From: Amycolatopsis japonica
GTDB lineage: Bacteria > Actinomycetota > Actinomycetes > Mycobacteriales > Pseudonocardiaceae
DNA length: 64,000 bases
Assembly (NCBI RefSeq): GCF_000732925.1
Contig: NZ_CP008953.1
Location: forward strand, 6,758,001-6,822,000
Reading direction: 5' to 3'
Part shown: positions 32,110-40,066 of the stretch, one piece after another
Layout of the letters: each line of letters starts with the position of its first letter
How positions within the stretch are numbered: the first letter of the stretch is position 1
Translations under genes and position numbers: made by a program
Notes under the pieces: generated by a model
The model's input: the letters and a program-made list of their open reading frames with translations, nothing else
Database searches by the model: none
Told to the model about the DNA's origin: nothing

Positions 32110-33482
32110 CGCGGCATCACCTCCCGCCGCCCGCCGGCACTTTCCCGCGCGCCCTGTTCGAGCATTTCCCGCATCACACCGAGGATCTCCTCGAACCCCT
32201 CGTCGGTGGCGTCGCAGACGTCCCAGAACGCCTCGACCCTCGTCTCCACCACCGGCACCAGGTTGCCGTCGCACCACTCGGACGCCGACTGCCGGACTTC
32301 GGCCTTGACGTCGTCGCTGATGTTCAGGCACTCCTGGTCGGCCGGAATGCCGAACTGCGAGGCCACATAAAGGATGTCCTCGTCGCTCGCCCCTCCCTTG
32401 GCGACCGTGACCAGCCGGTCGACGATGTCCGGCACGATCCCGTTGATGGCCGGCGAGAACAGGCCGTTCACGGTCTGTGCCTTGGTCACGCACAACTGCT
32501 CCAATGCGCCGCGGACCTCGGTCAGCACCTTGCCGGCGTTGTCGAGCTCCTTCATCAAGGCCTTGGCCCGGTCCACCGCGTCGTCGTAGCGCGACGACGC
32601 GGTGTCCGCGGCCTCCCCCTCCCATTCGGCGAACAAGTCGCCCTGGGCCGTGATCAGCTCGTCGACATGGTGCTGGAGGCGGCCGGCCGCCTGTACGTAC
32701 TGGTCGGCCTGGAGGCGGATGCGTTTGAACTCCACTTCACGCTGCTCGCCGTACCGGGCCTTGAAGATCCACTTGTCCACGAACGGGTTTCCGGTCAAGG
32801 ACGTGCCGCCATCGCCCGAACCACGAGAGGCCGCCCTCGATCCGCCTCCCCCGCTTCGGTATCGGCAGTACTTCCCCCAGAACAGCTTGAAGAAGTCCAG
32901 GCCGACCTCGCCGGAGTCGAAGATCTCCTTCGAGCTCGCGGCGCCGGAACCGCCGGTCGCCTTCAGGTTGTCCGCATAGGACTGGAGCCGATGGGCGTTC
33001 TCTCGCTGCTCGTCCAGATCGTCCGCGTACCTGCGCTCGTTCTCCGCCTGGTCGATCGCGGCCCGCATGTCCGCGCTCGGGTTGCCGGATCCGGGCAGCG
33101 CGCCGGGGCCCCCGGGATGCTCCTCGCCGTACGTCGCGATGGTCGCGGCGTCGTTGACCGCCTGACTCAACGCGCCGTTGTTGATGGCGTTCGCGGCGTA
33201 GTTGTCCACGTACTCTTGGGCGTCGTACTCCTCGATGTACTCCTTGACCTCTTCCGGCACGGTGTCCGGGTCGTACCCGGTCCGTTCCTGGATGAGGACG
33301 TCACCCCAGATGTACCCCGTCGCGTAGTCGTAGCTCCACGCGGCGATGAGCTCCCGTTTCGTCTCGTCGGAGACGTCGGGGTCGTCGAGGATCGCCCTGA
33401 TCTCCTCGTCGGTCGGGCTGACCTGGCCGTTCTCCCCCGCCGGCCGGTACCTCGCCTTGGCCTCGTCCCACCAGGCCATCAC
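32106..33482 (-). CDS. Large WXG-like protein of a type VII-like operon
   Basis: A 458-residue acidic protein without signal peptide. It starts MAWWDEAKARYRPAGENGQ. Residues about 15-120 are helical and Asp/Glu/Tyr-rich. A Gly/Ser-rich linker (GGGGSRAASRGSGDGGTS) lies near 215-230. Residues about 250-340 form a long helical hairpin with a WEG turn (DLFAEWEGEAADTASSRYDD), typical of WXG100/ESX substrates. The C-terminal helices have paired Cys (DQECLNIS, SEWCDGN, VCDATDE). ATG 33479 or the adjoining GTG 33482 may start it; both overlap the upstream EspC-like stop. It is likely exported by a type VII secretion system encoded elsewhere. Confidence 0.6.
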   Translation of the reverse strand: MMAWWDEAKARYRPAGENGQVSPTDEEIRAILDDPDVSDETKRELIAAWSYDYATGYIWGDVLIQERTGYDPDTVPEEVKEYIEEYDAQEYVDNYAANAINNGALSQAVNDAATIATYGEEHPGGPGALPGSGNPSADMRAAIDQAENERRYADDLDEQRENAHRLQSYADNLKATGGSGAASSKEIFDSGEVGLDFFKLFWGKYCRYRSGGGGSRAASRGSGDGGTSLTGNPFVDKWIFKARYGEQREVEFKRIRLQADQYVQAAGRLQHHVDELITAQGDLFAEWEGEAADTASSRYDDAVDRAKALMKELDNAGKVLTEVRGALEQLCVTKAQTVNGLFSPAINGIVPDIVDRLVTVAKGGASDEDILYVASQFGIPADQECLNISDDVKAEVRQSASEWCDGNLVPVVETRVEAFWDVCDATDEGFEEILGVMREMLEQGARESAGGRREVMPR

Positions 33483-33793
33483 TCGCCCCTGTCACGCAGG
33501 GCGTCGAGCCGTGACGCGAAGTCCGACTCGGTGTCCCCGTAGACACCGGCGGACTCCCGCAGCAAGCTGGCGATCTCGTCGATGTCGCCGACCAGCCGGA
33601 CGGCGGCACTCGCCAGTTCCCCGTTCGCGGCGACGTACGCGGCACCGTGTTCCCGGTAGCGGTCGCCGCCGAAGTCCGGCTGCACCACCACGGTGTGCGC
33701 CACCTGCCCGCTCACCGACCGAAGCCCCGTACCGATGGTCCCGAGCTCGTCACTCACGTCCAGCAACTTCGCTGGATCGACTTCGTACCCCAC
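33479..33793 (-). CDS. EspC-like ESX secretion-associated protein
   Basis: A 104-residue helical protein (MGYEVDPAKLLDVSDELGTI, GDRYREHGAAYVAANGELAS, LRESAGVYGDTESDFASRLD). It has the pattern of the ESX-1 EspC/T7SS target family (PF10824 type): N-terminal VDPxxLxxxA-like start and C-terminal YxxxD/E-like (YGDTESDF, matching the YxxxD/E export signal). It is first in a three-gene coupled operon and probably pairs with the large protein that follows. Confidence 0.7.
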   Translation of the reverse strand: MGYEVDPAKLLDVSDELGTIGTGLRSVSGQVAHTVVVQPDFGGDRYREHGAAYVAANGELASAAVRLVGDIDEIASLLRESAGVYGDTESDFASRLDALRDRGE

Positions 33794-33880
33794 GCGATCC
33801 CCTCTCGTCCCTGCCCCTTCGAAGAGGTTAGGAACGCGGCTTTCACGCGGCTTTCATCCGCGTGAAAGCGCCTGGGGTCG

Positions 33881-34171
33881 TCAGCGTCTGCGGGTAGGAG
33901 TGGAGCGACGCGGGGTCGTCGGGCGCTTCGCGGTCGTCGGGGCGCGGTAAGTGGTGGTCCGTGTGGTCTCGGGGGTGATCCGGGTCGTGGTGGTCGCCGG
34001 GGTGTGCGGCGAGGCCGTCGTGACCGGACCGGTCGTCGCCGGAGCCGTCGTCGGGGTCGTCAGCGAAGTCGTCGCCGGGGGCACCACCTGGCCTCGCCCC
34101 TGCCCGCCCCCGGAACACGCGCCGAGCAGCGCCACCACGCCCACGACCAGCCCACATAGCCACACCCGCAT
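33881..34171 (-). CDS. Thr/Pro-rich lipoprotein
   Basis: A 96-residue protein. MRVWLCGLVVGVVALLGAC is a lipoprotein signal with lipobox LLGAC (Cys about 19). The mature part is almost wholly Thr, Pro, Ala and Arg (TTPTTAPATTGPVTTASPHT) and ends in a run of Arg, so it is likely a disordered, possibly glycosylated, wall-spanning stalk. Start ATG 34171 was chosen because the signal begins there. No function can be assigned. Confidence 0.6.
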   Translation of the reverse strand: MRVWLCGLVVGVVALLGACSGGGQGRGQVVPPATTSLTTPTTAPATTGPVTTASPHTPATTTTRITPETTRTTTYRAPTTAKRPTTPRRSTPTRRR

Positions 34172-34238
34172 GGCGCGGACCTTAACAGTCCGCCGCCCGG
34201 GGATCCGGCCGAACGACCGAATCCCACCCACCCCTCGG

Positions 34239-35309
34239 CTAGACCGCGGCTCGCAGGCGATACAGCTCGGCCAGTGTGGCGCCCTCGGCGCCGATGTCCG
34301 CGCCGTTCTCCGTGCCCAGCCACGTGGCCGCCTCGTCTCGCGGAAGCGGGCAGACCTCGATCTCCGCGAGGCAGCGGCCTGGCCGGACTACCGCCGGATG
34401 CAGCCGTGCGACGTTCTCGTTCGTGGTCAGGCACACCAGGATGTCCAGGCCCTGGCCGAGCAGCCCGTCGGTCAGATTGAGCAGGCGGGACAGTGCCTGC
34501 CCGGAGTCGCGTTTCGCGTCCGCGCCGACGAGTTCGTCGCAGTCTTCGAGGATCAGCAGACGCCATTTCCGCTTGTCCGCTCGCTCCTCACCGAGCACCA
34601 CCGAGGTCAGGTAGCCCGGATCGGCGAACAGGACCTCGGGGTCGAGGACGTTGTCGACCTGGCACCAGTCCCGCCATTCGTGCGCGAGCGCGCGCACGGC
34701 GGTCGTCTTGCCGGTGCCCGCGGGGCCGTGGAGAAGGATCAGCCTGCCGGTGATGTCCTCCGGACGCGCCGCCATGAGCGTGTCGAGCGCGGTCACCGCC
34801 GAACGCGGGTAGTTGCCGCGGATCGCCTGCCACGGCGGCAAGTCCATCGTCCTGGGCGCGCGCACGCCGGCGCCACCGCACCCCTGCACGTGCCAGAAAC
34901 CGACCGGTACGGCCGATTCCCCGGGCACCCCCGTCCGCGCGGTCCCGACCGCGGCCGCGAGCACCTCCTCCGCCAGGTCGCCGGAAGTGGCGCATACGCA
35001 CACGGTCGCAGCACCGGCACGGCGGCGCATCGCGACGAGTGTCCACTCGGGACCGTAGGCGAGATGCGAGTGCCGACCGTCCAGTTCGTACGTCAGATCC
35101 GCGGTGACTCCCGGGGGCAGCAGTGTCGCGTCCGGTGAGACCTCGGTGATTTCGGCGGCCCGTGCATGCGGCTTCGCCCCGGTGATGAACGGTTCCATGG
35201 CCAGCGCGTTCAGCACGCCTTCCATCGGCACGTTGCCACCGAAGAACATTCCACGATCAAGAGACTGGGGTAACTCCGTTGTCCTTGCTGTCACCCCATC
35301 ACGGTCCAT
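34239..35309 (-). CDS. DUF5925 and AAA+ ATPase protein
   Basis: A 356-residue protein. The N-terminal 160 residues (VPVGFWHVQGCGG, MRRRAGAATVCVCATSGDLA) fit the actinobacterial DUF5925 region. An AAA+ ATPase follows with Walker A LLHGPAGTGKTTAVRALAHE, Walker B LLILEDCDELVGADAKRDSG, sensor LVCLTTNENVARLHPAVVRP, and arginine-finger region PGRCLAEIEVC. Its start is uncertain; ATG 35309 is used, but a GTG at 35294 is also possible. It is divergent from another AAA+ gene at 35448, 138 bases away. Likely a remodelling ATPase; the partner is unknown. Confidence 0.75.
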   Translation of the reverse strand: MDRDGVTARTTELPQSLDRGMFFGGNVPMEGVLNALAMEPFITGAKPHARAAEITEVSPDATLLPPGVTADLTYELDGRHSHLAYGPEWTLVAMRRRAGAATVCVCATSGDLAEEVLAAAVGTARTGVPGESAVPVGFWHVQGCGGAGVRAPRTMDLPPWQAIRGNYPRSAVTALDTLMAARPEDITGRLILLHGPAGTGKTTAVRALAHEWRDWCQVDNVLDPEVLFADPGYLTSVVLGEERADKRKWRLLILEDCDELVGADAKRDSGQALSRLLNLTDGLLGQGLDILVCLTTNENVARLHPAVVRPGRCLAEIEVCPLPRDEAATWLGTENGADIGAEGATLAELYRLRAAV

Positions 35310-35447
35310 CGCGCGGGGCCGGCGCACATCAGGGACCGTCCCCGATTCACCCCTGACAGGGATCTTCGCCGGACCGCCTGTCCGCCACGATCGCCGGGAT
35401 GATTGTCTCTGAGCTGACATTGGACCATTCGCGGAAGGAGGTGCGCG

Positions 35448-36623
35448 GTGAGCGATGACGGCTTCATCGAGGTGATCGCCCGCGAAGTGGAGGCCGACCC
35501 CGGTAATCTGGCGCTGCGTGAGGACTTCATCACGCTGCTGCTGGAGAAGGACCCGGACCGCGCCGCCACCGAACTGACGGCGTTCGAGGCCCACGGCGGC
35601 GATCAGGCGCGGATCCGCCTGCTGCGCGCCCGGCTGATGGCGGCGCGGTTGCGGACCTCGGCCCCACCGCCCGCCGAGGCCGTGGCTGCCCCGTCCGATG
35701 AGGACCGTCACGCCGTGAGCGCCACCGCTTCGGAGTCGCTGTGGGACACCGAGCGTCCGGCGGTGACGCTGGCCGACGTCGTGGGGCTCGCCGAGGTCAA
35801 GCAGCATCTGAACACCGCGTTCCTGACTCCGCTGCGCAATCCCGAATTGGCGGCGGCGTTCGGCCAGAAACCGGGCGGCTCACTGCTGATGTACGGCCCG
35901 CCCGGCTGCGGCAAGACGTTCATCGCCAGGGCGATCGCCGGTGATCTCGGCGCGTCCTTCATCCACGTGACCCTCGCGGACCTGCTCAGCAAATGGATCG
36001 GTGAGAGCGAGAAAGCGATCCAGAGCGTGTTCCGCCACGCCCGCGCGGCGGCACCGTGCGTGATCTTCTTCGACGAGTTCGACGCGCTCGGCGGACGGCG
36101 CACCTCCGGTGGCGGCGGTTCGCAGGCGATGCGGATGCTCGTCACCCAGCTCCTGGAGGAGCTCGACGGCGTGGCGGGCGCGAACGACGGGGTCTACTTC
36201 CTCGCCGCGACGAACCGGCCGTGGGACATCGACTCCGCGCTGCGCCGTCCGGGCCGGATCGACAAGACGGTGCTGGTGCTGCCACCGGACGCCGTCGCCA
36301 GGGCGGCGATCGTCCAGGGCGCGCTGGACGGCAAGCCCGCCGACGATGTCGACGTCGTGGCCGTCGCGGCGGCGACCGAGGGGTTCTCCGGTGCCGATCT
36401 CAGCCACCTGACGACCACCGTGCTGCAGCAGGCGATGGTCGAATCGATGAGCAAGGGCGAACTGGTACCGGTCACGACCGGCGCGCTGCTGGCCGCCGTC
36501 CGCGGCATCACCCCGTCCACGACATCCTGGTTCGACCAGGTGGCGCCGGTGCTGGAGTTCGGCGTCGACGACGGCACCTTCGACCAGCTCCGGGCGTACC
36601 GGGTCAAGCGAGGCATGCGATGA
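35448..36623 (+). CDS. AAA+ ATPase (FtsH/VPS4-like)
   Basis: A 391-residue ATPase. The N-terminal 100 residues are helical (IAREVEADPGNLALREDFIT, TPR-like). The AAA module has Walker A LLMYGPPGCGKTFIARAIAG, pore loop KWIGES, Walker B CVIFFDEFDALGGRR, sensor 1 YFLAATNRPWDI, and second-region RRPGRIDKTV arginine fingers. This is the classic AAA of p97/VPS4/FtsH type, acting as a hexameric unfoldase. No protease domain is fused. The GTG start is preceded by AAGGAGG. It is coupled by ATGA overlap to the TPR gene downstream, and resembles the CbxX/EccA-like ATPases near ESX loci, though an EccA-type assignment is not proven. Confidence 0.82.
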   Translation: MSDDGFIEVIAREVEADPGNLALREDFITLLLEKDPDRAATELTAFEAHGGDQARIRLLRARLMAARLRTSAPPPAEAVAAPSDEDRHAVSATASESLWDTERPAVTLADVVGLAEVKQHLNTAFLTPLRNPELAAAFGQKPGGSLLMYGPPGCGKTFIARAIAGDLGASFIHVTLADLLSKWIGESEKAIQSVFRHARAAAPCVIFFDEFDALGGRRTSGGGGSQAMRMLVTQLLEELDGVAGANDGVYFLAATNRPWDIDSALRRPGRIDKTVLVLPPDAVARAAIVQGALDGKPADDVDVVAVAAATEGFSGADLSHLTTTVLQQAMVESMSKGELVPVTTGALLAAVRGITPSTTSWFDQVAPVLEFGVDDGTFDQLRAYRVKRGMR

Positions 36624-38329
36624 GCGACACCGATTCCGTGGAACGGACCCTGGACCTGGCCTGGGAACTCCTCGAAGCCCAGCCGACGCATCCCAAGATC
36701 CCCGAACTGGCACTGCAGGTGCTCGCGGCCCAGCCGGAGCGGAGCAGCGCGTCGATGGTGCTCGCCTATCACCGCGAGTCCTGCGGGGACCCGGACGAGG
36801 CCCGGCGTCTGTACGTCGGGATCACCGCCCGCCGCGACAGCCAGTTCATCTGGGCGGCTCGTTCGCTGCGGCGTCTCGCGTTCGCCGAGCACGATCACGC
36901 CGAGGCCCTGCGGTGGGCGCATATCGTGCTCGCCGAGACCCACGAGGACTGGGACGACTGGATGAAGCTGGGCTCCGCCCAGGCACTCGCCGGTGAGCAC
37001 GAGGACGGGTGGCGCCAGCTCGACGAGGCGGTCGCACTGTGCGCGCGGACGGCGCCGGGCGCGCTCCCCAAGGCGCTGGGGAGGCGTGCGGAGTACCTGA
37101 TGGAGAGCCTCGCCCCACCCGAGCGGTTCATCGCCGCGGCCGAGGAGGCCATCCGGGTGGACGCGGCGGACTCCTGGATCGCGATGATGCTCGGCTGGTC
37201 CTACCTGGTGCAGTACCGGTTCGACGACGCCGAACAGCTCGGCCTGCGGCTGCTGCGCGAGGATCCGACCGATGACCTGGCGCAGAGCCTGGTCGGGTCC
37301 GCCCGGGAGATGCTGCGGATCGTCGACAAGGCCCAGGCCCAGGACATTTCACTGGACGACATCCGCGGCACCGGGACGATCGAGCTGGCGTGGCGGCAGC
37401 TCCGCGACCAGAAACTCGGTATCGACCTGGCTTCCGCGCTGGCGGCCCTGGACGCCGTGCTGCCCGCCGACCTGCGTGCCGCGCTGCGGCCGGGAATCTC
37501 GGTCGGCGACCTGGCCGAGGGCGACAAGGTCGGCCCCATGGTCGCGGAGGACATGGTGAGCTGGCACGACGGCCAGCGGCCCGGCTCCGGTGCGCTGTGG
37601 GGCCTGGACGAGCCGTTCCGCCTGATGTCGGCCGCGGAGATCATCGCCATGGACGCCGCGATCGACGCCGACCAGGCGGGCCATCCGGAGTGGCCGGAGA
37701 ACGAACTCTGGGAACAGGTGATGACCGACGACGACGGCGCGTACCTGGTCGCCGTCGCGTTCGGGGCGCTGGTCAAACGCCGTCCCGGAGTTCCCGACGA
37801 GCCGGTCGCCGAGTCGATGGCCGACTGGATCTGGGACCGGGTGGCCGGGTTCGGCGGGCGAGACCCACGGCCGGCACCGCTGAAGACCGATCCGCTTCCG
37901 GCGCCCGGGACGCCGCTGACCGGCGTCATCGTCACGATGTGCGCCGCACTGGGCGCGCCCGAGGACTCCCCGGCCTACGCGGAACTGCGGCGGCTCTTCC
38001 CCGGCTCGACCGTCCGGCGGAGTGAACTGGTCCCCGACGAGCCGAGCGCCGACGGCGTCTACATCGAGGCGCTCGACGGGCTGGTGACGAGGGTCAGTGT
38101 CGATGTCGGGGTCTGCCCGGACGCGGACCGGCTGATCTCCGGGCTCGACCTCGGCGGGCATCGTGGGTCCGTCGATGCTTACGTGCGGGAGCATGGAGCC
38201 GTTCCGCACAACAACTGGGTGAACCGTGCCAACGGCGAAGCCACGGTCGTCTACGACTTCGCCGGGAATCGGCTCGGCTTGACCTGGGCTGACGGGAGTA
38301 TCGCCCGGATCTACGTCACCGGCGCTTGA
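36620..38329 (+). CDS. TPR-like repeat protein coupled to AAA+ ATPase
   Basis: A 569-residue soluble protein. The first 240 residues are TPR-type helical pairs (TLDLAWELLEAQPTHPKIPE, AEEAIRVDAADSWIAMMLGW). The middle has a region DISLDDIRGTGTIELAWRQL, and the end (about 440-569) is an alpha/beta domain (GVYIEALDGLVTRVSVDVGV, VYDFAGNRLGLTWADGSIAR). No catalytic motif is seen. The gene overlaps the AAA+ gene by four bases, so it is probably its adaptor or substrate-binding partner. The family is not recognised. Confidence 0.65.
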   Translation: MSDTDSVERTLDLAWELLEAQPTHPKIPELALQVLAAQPERSSASMVLAYHRESCGDPDEARRLYVGITARRDSQFIWAARSLRRLAFAEHDHAEALRWAHIVLAETHEDWDDWMKLGSAQALAGEHEDGWRQLDEAVALCARTAPGALPKALGRRAEYLMESLAPPERFIAAAEEAIRVDAADSWIAMMLGWSYLVQYRFDDAEQLGLRLLREDPTDDLAQSLVGSAREMLRIVDKAQAQDISLDDIRGTGTIELAWRQLRDQKLGIDLASALAALDAVLPADLRAALRPGISVGDLAEGDKVGPMVAEDMVSWHDGQRPGSGALWGLDEPFRLMSAAEIIAMDAAIDADQAGHPEWPENELWEQVMTDDDGAYLVAVAFGALVKRRPGVPDEPVAESMADWIWDRVAGFGGRDPRPAPLKTDPLPAPGTPLTGVIVTMCAALGAPEDSPAYAELRRLFPGSTVRRSELVPDEPSADGVYIEALDGLVTRVSVDVGVCPDADRLISGLDLGGHRGSVDAYVREHGAVPHNNWVNRANGEATVVYDFAGNRLGLTWADGSIARIYVTGA

Positions 38330-38354
38330 GCGGCGGCAGGTGCCGTTCTGGTGC

Positions 38355-38637
38355 TCGCCGCTTTCCGGCGACGGGTCGGCCCTTGGGCAAAGGCCGCCCG
38401 TTGCCGTTTTCCGGCGACAGGTCGGAACAGTGAGCCTTATCGACGGTTTCAGACGGAAGCACAGCCCTCCGGGCGTGACCGCCCGTCGCCGCATTTCGGC
38501 GACGGACCGGAACAGCGGGACTTGTCGGCTCCGACTAGGTCCAGCCCCGTCACGCACAACTCGCCTGCCGCCGCCTTCCGGCGACAGACCGGAACGCCGA
38601 AGCCCCCGTTGCCGCTTTCCGGCGACGGACTCAGAAC
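38355..38637 (+). repeat. Five-copy degenerate repeat between TPR and HNH genes
   Basis: A unit close to GCCGCTTTCCGGCGACGGAC followed by CGGAAC is repeated five times, at about 38355, 38401, 38485, 38566 and 38609, each 26-30 bases, separated by 17-55 bases of unrelated sequence. The variants differ in one to four positions. The last copy overlaps the HNH gene's stop codon region. No gene is found in the 300-base stretch 38330-38630. Confidence 0.7.
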
Positions 38638-39875
38638 GGTGGCGGCTCGTCGCTTCCCGGGCGAGGTTCGTGCAGCGGCGGTGGTGTGCTGTCGTAGCGC
38701 TGCCCCGTGGGCGTAGTGACCGTCAGCGTGCCATCGGAGGCGAGGTAGTAGATCCAGCCGGGTTCGTCCTTCAACCGGTGATCTCGGCGGCAGAGATCGA
38801 TGAGATCGGTGTCGGCGGTATGCCCGCCGTGCTGCCACGGCACCACATGATCGAGATCGCACGCCTGCGCCGGACGATGACAGCCAGGTCTTCGACACTC
38901 ACGATCCCGCACTCGCACGAACTCGGCCAAACCCACCGTCGGCCGGTACCGGTCCCGGCCCAGATCGAGAACCTGCCCGGACAGCGGATCAGTGACGATC
39001 CGCCGCAACACACTGTTCCCGCCCTCGGCGATCTCCCTCGCCAGCGCGGCGGGGATCGTGCCATGCCCCGCCAGTTCCGCCGGATCGTCATTCAGGCCGA
39101 GATAGGTGAACAAATCCATGTACAGGAACACTTCACTGCGTTCGCTCGTGCCGCCTTGGCCGCCGAGCAAAAGATCGAGCGCGACATCCGCCCGTAACTG
39201 GTCGAGAGTACGGGTTTCACCACCGGTTCTGAGAGCCCGCGCTTCACGATCGATCCGCTGATACGCGGCAGCGACCTTCTCCACCGGCCCATCCTCGACC
39301 TCGATCGACGCCACCCCGGTCTCACCCTGCCGCAACGACAGACGACGACCCTCACGATGCCGCTCAGCCCGTTTACCGGCGCCCTCGGGATCGATGGTGT
39401 TGGCCGCATGGTTGGCCGCTTTCCGGACCTGATCCGGATTCTTGTCCCCGATCCGATCCTCCAACAAGGCGTCCACCGCAAGAGCGTCCTCATCGGACAG
39501 CCACGCGGTGGCCGTCGCGACCTTCATCGCACTGAACCCGCCAAGCTTCCCCTCATCCATCAGATTCAACGTGCGAGGCAGCCGGGTGGTCAGCGCGTCC
39601 GCGGCGGCGACCAGCGAACCCGCGTGATTGTCCACAAGGGACAATTCAAGCGCGACCTCCTGCGCCACACTCCGCACGCCCTCACGATGCCGGTTCAACT
39701 GCGCCAACGCACGAACCCGCACCGCCTCCAAGCGCGCGATCCCCGCCGACGCGGCCTGCGCCAACGCCACGGAATCCCTGTCGTCCAACACAATCGCGGC
39801 AGCGTTCACCGCGGCCAGCACCTCGGGATCGACGAGGCTTTCCAAGAGCGCCACAGGCGCGGAATGAGTATCCAC
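38631..39875 (-). CDS. DUF222 / HNH endonuclease-like protein (13E12 type)
   Basis: A 414-residue protein. The DUF222 region (about 20-280; VALLESLVDPEVLAAVNAAA, LDQLRADVALDLLLGGQGG) is followed by an HNH nuclease domain with CRRPGCHRPAQACDLDHVVP and LIDLCRRDHRLKDEPG. This gives the zinc Cys pairs and the catalytic DLDHVVPW histidine. Such proteins are present in many copies in actinomycetes. The start is a GTG at 39875, uncertain by about 20 residues. Its 3' end adjoins the five-copy repeat. Confidence 0.82.
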   Translation of the reverse strand: MDTHSAPVALLESLVDPEVLAAVNAAAIVLDDRDSVALAQAASAGIARLEAVRVRALAQLNRHREGVRSVAQEVALELSLVDNHAGSLVAAADALTTRLPRTLNLMDEGKLGGFSAMKVATATAWLSDEDALAVDALLEDRIGDKNPDQVRKAANHAANTIDPEGAGKRAERHREGRRLSLRQGETGVASIEVEDGPVEKVAAAYQRIDREARALRTGGETRTLDQLRADVALDLLLGGQGGTSERSEVFLYMDLFTYLGLNDDPAELAGHGTIPAALAREIAEGGNSVLRRIVTDPLSGQVLDLGRDRYRPTVGLAEFVRVRDRECRRPGCHRPAQACDLDHVVPWQHGGHTADTDLIDLCRRDHRLKDEPGWIYYLASDGTLTVTTPTGQRYDSTPPPLHEPRPGSDEPPPF

Positions 39876-39923
39876 CCCACGAACATACGACCCACCACCG
39901 ACAATTCCCGGCCCCACGAGCGG

Positions 39924-39958
39924 CAGAGGCATTGCCGATTTTCGGCAATGCCTCTGCA
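39924..39958. terminator. Hairpin downstream of the DUF2334 gene
   Basis: Arms GCAGAGGCATTGCCGA (39924-39939) and TCGGCAATGCCTCTGC (39943-39958) with a 3-base loop. It lies 109 bases after the DUF2334 stop (minus strand) and just ahead of the HNH gene; it probably ends the DUF2334 transcript. Confidence 0.65.
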
Positions 39959-40066
39959 CCACGACAAGGTCTGTATCACCAGCCAATAACGTGAAACCAA
40001 TTCCGGCAATGAGGACGCCGTCCCCGCCGAGATGACGAAACTGCCGGGCGATCGGCTGCAGGGTGA

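Noticed and set aside
31813..34171. Complete type VII secretion locus
   Set aside because: No EccB, EccC, EccD, EccE or mycosin gene is present in the window; only substrate-like genes are seen.
38355..38637. CRISPR array
   Set aside because: Repeats are degenerate and spacers vary from about 17 to 55 bases; no cas genes are nearby.
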